Shown piece by piece: positions 17,126-22,865 of a DNA stretch of 64,000 bases. A program made the translations under genes and the position numbers. Position 1 is the first letter of the stretch, and each line of letters begins with the position of its first letter. The stretch comes from JAZOXB01 sp040096185 (lineage in GTDB: Bacteria; Bacillota; Clostridia; Oscillospirales; Oscillospiraceae). The notes beneath the pieces are model-generated. The model ran no database searches, was not told where the DNA came from, and saw only the letters and a program-made list of their open reading frames with translations. The DNA lies in assembly GCF_040096185.1 (NCBI RefSeq), contig NZ_JBBMFF010000205.1:5666-69665 (forward strand). Direction: 5' to 3'.

Positions 17126-17160
17126 CCCGGCTGCCAAATGATGGCAGCCGGGAAAATTTA
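17126..17160. terminator. Terminator between convergent genes
   Basis: A perfect 11-bp stem (CCCGGCTGCCA/TGGCAGCCGGG, 5-nt loop). It serves the lipoprotein on the plus strand and probably iscR on the minus strand (CTGATTTTAT). Confidence 0.75.
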
Positions 17161-17324
17161 GGGAAGCTCTGATTAAATCAGCAAGAGTGGATGGCGAGAG
17201 ATTTTCTGTCAAGTCAAGGTTTGAAAAATGCAGGAATACTTTGTGTATTTCAAGTTTTTCAAACCGATGGATTGGCGGAAAATATCCGCCATCCACCGCA
17301 GATGATTTATTCAGAGTTTCCTTA
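17159..17324. mobile_element. MITE-like palindromic element
   Basis: 166 bp bounded by TA on both sides. The outer ~55 bp form imperfect inverted repeats (GGAAGCTCTGATTAAATCA against GGAAACTCTGAATAAATCA, then GTGGATGGCG in both arms), and an inner hairpin has GGTTTGAAAA/TTTTCAAACC arms. It encodes no transposase. The right TA is part of the iscR stop codon. TA flanks fit a Tc1/mariner-IS630 type target duplication. Shorter sequences with similar ends occur at 41680-41749 and 55164-55200. Confidence 0.7.
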
Positions 17325-17735
17325 GCTCAAATGTGGTGTCAGGAACGCCGCAAGCGTTACGCTTTCCAGATAATTCTGAATGAGATTGTCCAGCTCCGTC
17401 CAGATCGGTTTCGTGCGGCAGTCCTGCGTGCGGTCGCAGGAGCACTGACCGTTTTCCATGCACGAAACAGGGGCCAGCGTGCCCTCCGTCAGGTTCAAAA
17501 TTTCGGCCAAGGTGTATTCCTCCGGTCGGCGATTCAGCCGGTAGCCGCCACCCTTGCCGTGAATAGCATCGACGAGCCCAGCCTTCGACAGGACGGTCAT
17601 GATATTCTCCAGATATTTTCTGGAGATCTCCTCGCGGTCTGCGATCTCCTTCAGGGGGACATATTCCTCCAGCCCGCTTTCCGCCAGATCGATCATGACG
17701 CGCAGCGCATAGCGGCCCTTTGTTGAAATCATCAT
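17322..17735 (-). CDS. iscR: IscR/Rrf2 family Fe-S regulator
   Basis: 137 residues, ATG at 17735 with GAGGAG 9 nt upstream. A winged helix-turn-helix (about 2-80: STKGRYALRVMIDLA, ISRKYLENIM, HGKGGGYRL) precedes a [2Fe-2S] loop with Cys92, Cys98, Cys100 and Cys106, matching the three-Cys IscR pattern plus one extra. It senses Fe-S status and represses isc genes. It is the last gene of iscS-iscU-mnmA-iscR, 13 bp after mnmA; its TAA stop lies in the edge of the MITE. The last residues (LTPHLS) may have been changed by that insertion. Confidence 0.9.
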   Translation of the reverse strand: MMISTKGRYALRVMIDLAESGLEEYVPLKEIADREEISRKYLENIMTVLSKAGLVDAIHGKGGGYRLNRRPEEYTLAEILNLTEGTLAPVSCMENGQCSCDRTQDCRTKPIWTELDNLIQNYLESVTLAAFLTPHLS

Positions 17736-17748
17736 TGCGTATTTCTCC

Positions 17749-18828
17749 TCAGAGGATCGTTCCGCCGCCAACGACGGTATCGCCGTCATACAGCACAACG
17801 GCCTGCCCGCGTGCAATGGCGCGCTGCGGCTCGTCGAACGAGACATGCACCGTGCCGTCCGGATTCTGCGTGACGGTCGCGGGCTGTTCCTGCTGACGGT
17901 AGCGGATTTTTGCCTTGACGTGCAGCTCAGCGGGCGGCGTTTCATAGGCGATCCAGTTGAAATCGCCCGCATCCAGCTCCGTGGTGAACAGGGCCTCATT
18001 CGGGCCGAGCACGACGGTGTTGTCCTCCGGGCGCTTCTCACAGACATAATACGGATGCTCGATGCCGAGGCCCAGTCCCTTTCGCTGGCCGATCGTATAG
18101 TGGATGATGCCTGCGTGCTCACCAAGCACATGGCCCTCACGGTCCACAAATGGGCCGGGCTTCGCCTTTTGGCCGGTTCGCAGCTCAATGACGCGGGCAT
18201 AGTCTCCGTCCGGTACGAAGCAGATATCCTGACTGTCGCGCTTTCTGGCGTTCACAAGGCCATGCTTCTCGGCAATCTCACGCGCCTCGGTCTTGTGCAG
18301 CGTGCCGAGCGGGAAGCGCAGATGCGCCAGCTGGCGCTGATTCAGGAAATACAGCACATAGCTCTGATCCTTGCTGTCGTCCACGGCCTTTTTCAGGAGC
18401 CAGCGGCCGTTTTCCTGCTCGATGCGGGCATAGTGCCCCGTGGCGACGGCATCACAGCCAAGCAACTCCGCGCGCTCGACGAGTTTGGCGAATTTCATGT
18501 AGCGGTTGCAGTCGATGCAGGGGTTCGGTGTCGCGCCGCGCTCATAGGCATCCACAAAGCGGTCCATCACCTGCTCGCCGAAGCCGTCCGTGAAATTGAA
18601 CACATAGAACGGCATACCGAGCTGATAGGCCACGCTGCGCGCATCCTCGACGTCTTCGAGCGAGCAGCAGCTCTTTTCGCGCGATACCCCGGCGTCCTCA
18701 TTGTGGAACAGCCGCATCGTTGCGCCGACACATTCGCAGCCTGCCTCAGATAGCAGGAGGGCGGCGACGCTGGAATCCACGCCGCCGCTCATCGCGATCA
18801 AGATCTTCTCAGGCTTCACAGTGGTCAC
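17749..18828 (-). CDS. mnmA: tRNA-specific 2-thiouridylase
   Basis: About 359 residues. It thiolates U34 of tRNA Lys/Glu/Gln using sulfur relayed from a cysteine desulfurase such as the adjacent iscS. The PP-loop is MSGGVDSS, near residue 13. Catalytic cysteines are in NPCIDCNRYMKF and SQDICFVPDG; GQRKGLGLG and the C-terminal beta barrel are present. The start is uncertain: GTG at 18828 or GTG at 18819 overlap the end of iscU, and no good ribosome site is visible, which suggests translational coupling. An ATG at 18861 is possible but overlaps more. Confidence 0.93.
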   Translation of the reverse strand: MTTVKPEKILIAMSGGVDSSVAALLLSEAGCECVGATMRLFHNEDAGVSREKSCCSLEDVEDARSVAYQLGMPFYVFNFTDGFGEQVMDRFVDAYERGATPNPCIDCNRYMKFAKLVERAELLGCDAVATGHYARIEQENGRWLLKKAVDDSKDQSYVLYFLNQRQLAHLRFPLGTLHKTEAREIAEKHGLVNARKRDSQDICFVPDGDYARVIELRTGQKAKPGPFVDREGHVLGEHAGIIHYTIGQRKGLGLGIEHPYYVCEKRPEDNTVVLGPNEALFTTELDAGDFNWIAYETPPAELHVKAKIRYRQQEQPATVTQNPDGTVHVSFDEPQRAIARGQAVVLYDGDTVVGGGTIL

Positions 18829-19240
18829 AATGCGAGCAGTCCGGGAACTTGGACTCGTCATAAGCGATGCCGTGCTTGTCGTAGTAGTCCTTCACCGCTG
18901 CCTTGATGGCCTCCTCCGCCAGAACGGAGCAGTGCATCTTGTACGCGGGCAGTCCGTCCAGCGCCTCGGCAACAGCCTTGTTCGTCAGCTCAAGGGCCTG
19001 AGACAGGGGCTTGCCCTTGATGAGCTCCGTTGCCATGGAGCTCGAGGCGATGGCGGAGCCGCAGCCGAAGGTTTCGAACTTGACGTCGGAGATTTTGTCG
19101 TCATCGATCTTCAGGTAGATCTTCATGATATCGCCGCACTTGGCGTTGCCGACCTCGCCGATGCCGTCTGCGTTTTCAATGACGCCGACATTGCGCGGAT
19201 GCTGGAAATGGTCCATCACTTTTTCGCTATACAGTGCCAT
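18809..19240 (-). CDS. iscU: Fe-S cluster scaffold IscU/NifU N-terminal type
   Basis: 143 residues. It assembles [2Fe-2S]/[4Fe-4S] clusters from IscS-derived sulfur. The three ligand cysteines are in NAKCGDIM, FGCGSAIASS and YKMHCSVLAEEA. The LPPVK chaperone motif of proteobacterial IscU is not apparent. The C-terminus carries an additional cysteine tail (DCSHCDHCEA) beyond the usual end. Preceded by iscS (13-bp gap), overlapped by mnmA. Confidence 0.93.
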   Translation of the reverse strand: MALYSEKVMDHFQHPRNVGVIENADGIGEVGNAKCGDIMKIYLKIDDDKISDVKFETFGCGSAIASSSMATELIKGKPLSQALELTNKAVAEALDGLPAYKMHCSVLAEEAIKAAVKDYYDKHGIAYDESKFPDCSHCDHCEA

Positions 19241-19253
19241 AACTGATTCCTCC

Positions 19254-20441
19254 TCAGAGAATAAACGATTTCTTGCCCTCGACCAGATCGCGCCAGACCG
19301 GGGACATGCCGCGCAGATAGGCGACGATCTCCGGCACGCAGGCCAGAATATGGTCGATCTCCGCTTCCGTGTTGCTCTCGCAGAGCGTCAGACGCAGCGA
19401 GCCGTGCGCGACCTCATGCGGGCGACCGATGGCCAGCAGAACGTGGCTCGGGTCGAGTGAGCCGGACGTGCAGGCGGAGCCGGACGAGGCACAGATGCCC
19501 TTGCCGTCGAGCAGCAGGAGCATGGACTCGCCCTCGATGCCCTCAAAGCAGAAGTTCACATTGCCGGGCAGGCGATGCTCGCGGTCGCCGTTGAGCGCAC
19601 AGTGCGGAATTTTCGACAGGCCGTCGATGAGCTTGTCCCGCAGGGCCGTGACCTTGGCGATGTTCTCATCCATATGCTCGCAGGCCTCGCGGAAAGCCGC
19701 AGCCATGCCGGCGATGCCGCCGACGTTCTCGGTACCGGCGCGCTTGCCGCGCTCCTGGGCGCCGCCCTCGATGAGGTTCGTCAGGAAAATGCCCTTGCGC
19801 GCGTACAGAAGGCCGACGCCCTTCGGGCCGTGGAACTTGTGGGCAGAAAGCGAGAGCATGTCGATGTTCTGCTCGCGGACGTTGATGGGCAGATGACCGG
19901 CAGCCTGCACCGCATCGGTGTGGAACAGGACGCCGCGCTCGCGGCAGACCGCACCGATCTCGGCGATCGGCTGGATCGTGCCGATCTCGTTGTTTGCATA
20001 CATGACCGTCACGAGGCAGGTATCCTCGCGGATGGCGTCCGCGACCTGCTGGGCCGTGACGAGGCCGTTTTCATGAACATCGAGCAGCGTGACCTCAAAG
20101 CCCTGCTTCTCCAGCCGCTTCAGGCTGTGCAGGATGGCATGATGCTCAAAGGCGGTGGAGATGATGTGCTTTTTGCCCTTGCGCGCGCCGAGCGTGGCCG
20201 CCGTCAGCAGGGCCTGATTGTCCGCCTCGCTGCCGCCGGACGTGAACGTGATCTCCCGGGCGTCGCAGCCAAGGTACTTTGCCATCGTCTCGCGCGAAGC
20301 CTGCAGGGACTCCGCAGCCTTCTGCCCCAGCGTATACAGGCTCGAGGGGTTGCCATAGCTCTCGCGCAGGAAGGGCAGCATGGCATCCACGGCGGCCTGA
20401 CTCATCCGCGTGGTGGCAGCATTGTCAGCATAAACGTTCAT
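19254..20441 (-). CDS. iscS: Cysteine desulfurase
   Basis: 395 residues, GGAG ribosome site. A PLP enzyme that takes sulfur from cysteine for IscU and MnmA. N-terminal YADNAATT, TSGGSEADN, HTDAVQA, PLP lysine in LSAHKFHGPKG, and the mobile catalytic Cys in SSGSACTSGS. The neighbourhood (iscU, mnmA, iscR) shows a housekeeping Isc-type system. First gene of the operon, behind a promoter that overlaps a candidate operator. Confidence 0.95.
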   Translation of the reverse strand: MNVYADNAATTRMSQAAVDAMLPFLRESYGNPSSLYTLGQKAAESLQASRETMAKYLGCDAREITFTSGGSEADNQALLTAATLGARKGKKHIISTAFEHHAILHSLKRLEKQGFEVTLLDVHENGLVTAQQVADAIREDTCLVTVMYANNEIGTIQPIAEIGAVCRERGVLFHTDAVQAAGHLPINVREQNIDMLSLSAHKFHGPKGVGLLYARKGIFLTNLIEGGAQERGKRAGTENVGGIAGMAAAFREACEHMDENIAKVTALRDKLIDGLSKIPHCALNGDREHRLPGNVNFCFEGIEGESMLLLLDGKGICASSGSACTSGSLDPSHVLLAIGRPHEVAHGSLRLTLCESNTEAEIDHILACVPEIVAYLRGMSPVWRDLVEGKKSFIL

Positions 20442-20513
20442 GTGGATTCTCCTTTATGGTGTCTCCGGCCGGGCCGGAGTTGGAATTGTAAGATGCCTCC
20501 GGAAGAATTTCCC

Positions 20514-20564
20514 ATCATCCCGGTAGGTTAATAGGATGATATCATATTTTACCCACAAAGTCAA
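20514..20564 (-). promoter_or_regulatory. iscS promoter with candidate IscR operator
   Basis: Minus strand TTGACT (20559-20564), 17 bp, TATCAT (20536-20541). A perfect 7-bp inverted repeat ATCATCC/GGATGAT (20514-20520, 20534-20540) overlaps the -10 and the start site, the place expected for repression. The link to IscR is inferred from the operon. Confidence 0.65.
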
Positions 20565-20614
20565 TGGGTAGTCCGCAGTTTCCCGCAACTTCGCGAAAAA
20601 ATCTCAGAAAAGAC

Positions 20615-20643
20615 TTGACTTTTGGCGAAAAATCGAGTATGAT
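20615..20643 (+). promoter_or_regulatory. Promoter of tRNA-Ser
   Basis: TTGACT (20615-20620), 17 bp, TATGAT (20638-20643). Confidence 0.8.
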
Positions 20644-20682
20644 ATGCAAGCTGATTTCAGTGATCTGATATCGGCGCAAAGT

Positions 20683-20774
20683 GGAGAGGTGGCTGAGCTG
20701 GCCGAAGGCGCACGACTGGAAATCGTGTAGGCGTTAAAAGCGTCTCGCGGGTTCGAATCCCGCCCTCTCCGCCA
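20683..20774 (+). tRNA. tRNA-Ser (anticodon GGA)
   Basis: A class II tRNA of 92 nt with a long variable arm and encoded GCCA end. Acceptor stem GGAGAGG/CCTCTCC; anticodon loop CTGGAAA between CACGA and TCGTG; reads TCC and TCT. Confidence 0.95.
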
Positions 20775-20783
20775 GGAAAAAGA
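20766..20783 (+). repeat. att-like direct repeat, left copy (tRNA-Ser 3' end)
   Basis: 18 bp (TCTCCGCCAGGAAAAAGA) spanning the 3' end of tRNA-Ser and the first bases of its terminator. An identical copy lies at 21789-21806. Confidence 0.6.
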
Positions 20784-20812
20784 GCACTTGCTGATGCAAG
20801 TGCTCTTTTTCA
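20777..20812 (+). terminator. Terminator after tRNA-Ser
   Basis: A 14-bp stem (20777-20790 with 20797-20810, core AGAGCACTTG) ending in TTTTT. Confidence 0.85.
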
Positions 20813-20816
20813 GTAT

Positions 20817-20984
20817 AATCCACCCTTGCGGGTGAGGGAAATACCGCTCCGCGGTGTGATATCCGCCTTCGGCGTGTGATATCGCTGCGGCGGTGGGTGG
20901 ATTTTATTTCACTTTCTGCAAAGCAGAAAATTTCACGCGCGTATCAACGCGCATTTCATATTTTGCGCCAGCGAAATATTTCAC
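20817..20984. repeat. String of short hairpins
   Basis: About seven small palindromes in 168 bp, separated by TGATAT or TTTCA spacers: CACCC/GGGTG, ACCGC/GCGGT, CGCC/GGCG, CGC/GCG, TTTCTGC/GCAGAAA, GCGCGT/ACGCGC and ATTT(T)GC/GCGAAAT. AATCCACC (20817-20824) can also pair with GGTGGATT (20897-20904) to enclose the first four. No coding capacity. A transcribed structured RNA or a dispersed repeat are both possible. Confidence 0.55.
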
Positions 20985-21051
20985 AAAACCGTTCTTTCAT
21001 AAGTTCAAATTCATCTGTTCAAAGCACGTTATTTTGTTCTCTGCTATATGT

Positions 21052-21086
21052 CCGCCGTAATTTTGACAGAATTACGGTGGTTTTTT
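21052..21086 (+). terminator. Terminator-like hairpin
   Basis: An 11-bp stem (CCGCCGTAATT/AATTACGGTGG) followed by TTTTTT, with no upstream gene to end; it isolates the next gene from tRNA-Ser readthrough or is a relic. Bases 20985-21051 hold nothing recognisable. Confidence 0.6.
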
Positions 21087-21087
21087 A

Positions 21088-21116
21088 TTGCACGGTGCAT
21101 TCATGCGTGATACAAT
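21088..21116 (+). promoter_or_regulatory. Promoter of the islet gene at 21150
   Basis: TTGCAC (21088-21093), 17 bp, TACAAT (21111-21116). Confidence 0.7.
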
Positions 21117-21149
21117 GACGATAGATAATGCAATTGGGGGAGGAATATT

Positions 21150-21665
21150 ATGATTTACCACGGTTCATGTATATCCGGACTGCACACGATCAAGGCAAAT
21201 TCAAAATCCCATTCCACCGGCAGACTTGTTGCATATTTCAGCGAGGACAGATGCTATGCGCTGGTTTGCTGCAGAATCAAGGCTGAAAACTTTGTCACCA
21301 TGGGCGTTGGTGCGGACGGCAGGCAGCACTATTTTGAGCGTTTTCCAAATCAACTGGAATCCCTCTACAAGGGCCGGCAGGGTTATATTTATCTTCTTGA
21401 CTCGACGGATGGACTGACACACGGAAAAGGGCACTCATGGGAGAGCGAACATGATGTTCCCGTATCTCAATGCGAGAGCATTGCCGATGTATACAGCGAA
21501 ATTCTGCGGGAGGAATCCCTTGGCAATATCATCATCCACAGATATGCTGAAATAGATCCGGCAGAGCAGACGGAACACGCAAATTATATCAGGGATCATA
21601 TTACGGACGAAGGAGACGAGATGGCAAAATTCTACCGTACCCATTTTTCTGCCCTGTGGGATTGA
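21150..21665 (+). CDS. Islet protein of unknown function
   Basis: 171 residues, ATG at 21150 with GGGGGAGG. Its base composition is clearly more AT-rich than the surrounding genes. It starts MIYHGSCISGLHTI and has SxSH, VAYFSEDRCYAL and GYIYLLD segments. An N-terminal 'YHGS...L..I' with a following 'YFS/T' is seen in some ADP-ribosyltransferase-like and related small accessory proteins, but I cannot confirm that fold, and no catalytic triad is evident. It is the only intact gene inside the 1-kb segment flanked by 18-bp direct repeats at tRNA-Ser, so horizontal acquisition is likely. Confidence 0.7.
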   Translation: MIYHGSCISGLHTIKANSKSHSTGRLVAYFSEDRCYALVCCRIKAENFVTMGVGADGRQHYFERFPNQLESLYKGRQGYIYLLDSTDGLTHGKGHSWESEHDVPVSQCESIADVYSEILREESLGNIIIHRYAEIDPAEQTEHANYIRDHITDEGDEMAKFYRTHFSALWD

Positions 21666-21788
21666 CAGCTTTCACCACAAAACGCTCACCGGTCTTATCT
21701 ATGTACATATAATCTTTCGATATCCAACTAGCTTGTTTCTCTAGCTTTTTCGAGTTTGGCACCTGTTCCTTATCGCACGAATCTTTGT
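21666..21788. other. Low-GC tail of the islet, degenerate coding-like sequence
   Basis: On the minus strand a short stretch reads like a protein fragment (ISKDYMYIDKTGERFVVKA), with no proper start and a frame broken by stops around it. Probably the remnant of an accessory gene; no family assigned. Confidence 0.35.
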
Positions 21789-21806
21789 TCTCCGCCAGGA
21801 AAAAGA
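21789..21806 (+). repeat. att-like direct repeat, right copy
   Basis: Exact repeat of 20766-20783, 1,023 bp downstream. It restores the last bases of a tRNA-Ser (CTCCGCCA) without the rest of the tRNA. Confidence 0.6.
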
Positions 21807-21840
21807 CCTGTTGACGTTCGTCGACAGGTCTTTTTCCTGT
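21800..21840 (+). terminator. Strong terminator at the right islet end
   Basis: A 17-bp stem with a 2-nt loop (21800-21816 with 21819-21835) ending in TTTTT; possibly the original tRNA-Ser terminator displaced by the insertion, or the relic of a second tRNA-Ser gene. Confidence 0.8.
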
Positions 21841-21873
21841 ATTCTTCACTTTTCAGTCTTCATGATTCATTCT

Positions 21874-22119
21874 TCATTCCCCAACCGCCGAATACGCCCC
21901 GACGTACGCGACCGTTGCCGTCGGGATCACGATCCGGCCGTTCTCTGCCCAGCGGTCAAAGATCGCATGAATCTCCTCCAGATAGGCTGCATAGCGCCCG
22001 TCGCTCTCTTGCAGAGAATACGAGGAGGACAGCACCCGGTCGAGATAGCCCTGCCGGTCATAGACCTGCGGATTGTCGGCACGGATCAGCTGCTCCCCGC
22101 ATTTTGATTTTTGCCGCAT
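21874..22119 (-). pseudogene. C-terminal remnant of a SAM-dependent methyltransferase
   Basis: The 81-codon frame reads GYLDRVLSSSYSLQESD, YLEEIHAIFDRWAENG and VIPTATVAYVG, which match the C-terminal end of clostridial class I SAM-dependent methyltransferases. The whole Rossmann domain (SAM-binding GxGxG) is missing. The remnant runs directly out of the 3' end of the GNAT gene, with an overlap of 34 bp, as though a deletion or recombination joined the two. It has no ribosome site of its own and is very likely non-functional. Confidence 0.7.
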
Positions 22120-22550
22120 AGCCGGTATACTGCCAGTCCGTCGCTGATCCCGCAGTCGTGAAAGCCTTTTTTGACCGCGATCCGCTTTGTGGCCTCCTGC
22201 GCCGGGTCACATTCGAGCACGACGTCCTTCTGCTCCCGCCGCGCGCGGCCGATCAGCAGGTCTGTCAGCGCCGAGGCATAGCCGCGCCCCCAGGATTCCG
22301 GGAACAGCACCCAGCCGATCTCCACGCTTTCCGCATCATATGCGTGATAGATCACATAGCCGAGAAAAGCGCCGTTCTCCTCGGCGGCATACACGAGCGG
22401 CGGCTCCGCCAATCCCGCCGTGCGCAGAAACACCTCGGCCTGTGCCCGGTCATAGGGCGGCTCCAGATAACGCATGACCGCCTGATCGGACAGCAGGCGG
22501 TACAGCGCGTCCACGTCATCAGGCCGCATGCGGCGGATCGTGATGTTCAT
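22086..22550 (-). CDS. GNAT family N-acetyltransferase
   Basis: 154 residues, ATG at 22550 with GGAGG 7 nt upstream. An acetyl-CoA-dependent acyltransferase fold: IRRMRPDDVDALYRLLSD at the N-terminus, IGWVLFPESWGRGYASALTDLLI containing the CoA pyrophosphate loop (xxGxGYA), and a C-terminal KKGFHDCGISDG. Substrate unknown; the layout resembles RimJ/RimL or small-molecule acetyltransferases. Its end abuts a methyltransferase remnant. Confidence 0.88.
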   Translation of the reverse strand: MNITIRRMRPDDVDALYRLLSDQAVMRYLEPPYDRAQAEVFLRTAGLAEPPLVYAAEENGAFLGYVIYHAYDAESVEIGWVLFPESWGRGYASALTDLLIGRARREQKDVVLECDPAQEATKRIAVKKGFHDCGISDGLAVYRLCGKNQNAGSS

Positions 22551-22692
22551 TGGTTTCCTCCTTCTGCTTTGCTTTACGGCCCTGCACCTTCCCATTCGTG
22601 TTGATATACTGCCCATGCTTCTTTGTCCGGCTGCCATACTGGATGGCAACTATGGGCGGCAGTTCTCCAGGCTTTGGGGAACGGGTCCGCAT
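22519..22692 (-). CDS. Possible small basic protein upstream of the GNAT
   Basis: 57 residues if it starts at the ATG ending at 22692, about 40 nt into the transcript from the 22739-22767 promoter. It is proline and lysine rich (TRSPKPGELPPI, YGSRTKKHGQYINTNGK), and its stop overlaps the GNAT start by 32 bp, as in translational coupling. The ribosome site is poor. It could equally be an untranslated leader. Confidence 0.4.
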   Translation of the reverse strand: MRTRSPKPGELPPIVAIQYGSRTKKHGQYINTNGKVQGRKAKQKEETNEHHDPPHAA

Positions 22693-22738
22693 ATCTGCGG
22701 TTTTCTGCTGCAGGGAAGCGGAAAATCGTACCATTTTT

Positions 22739-22767
22739 ATTATATGTCGGAAGGGCGATCCTGTCAA
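22739..22767 (-). promoter_or_regulatory. Consensus promoter upstream of the GNAT
   Basis: Minus strand TTGACA (22762-22767), 17 bp, TATAAT (22739-22744). Confidence 0.85.
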
Positions 22768-22805
22768 TCCGGCAAGACCGGCTGATGCCCATGCGGAGAA
22801 TCTAT

Positions 22806-22850
22806 GGCAAAAACCGCCGGAGCGGCTGCCTCGCAGCGGCTCCGGCGGTT
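22806..22850 (-). terminator. Terminator of the ftsH-ABC operon
   Basis: A 12-bp stem (AACCGCCGGAGC/GCTCCGGCGGTT) with an inner helix, followed by TTTTTG on the minus strand, 16 bp after the ABC gene stop. Confidence 0.85.
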
Positions 22851-22865
22851 CTGTTTTCGTTCCGT

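Noticed and set aside
17096..17296. Small frames inside the MITE-like element
   Set aside because: The two frames on opposite strands read alike only because the element is palindromic; there is no sign of selection for protein.
20817..20984. Possible CRISPR array
   Set aside because: Hairpins differ in sequence and length and are separated by 5-8 bases; there are no identical repeats or unique spacers, and no cas genes are present.
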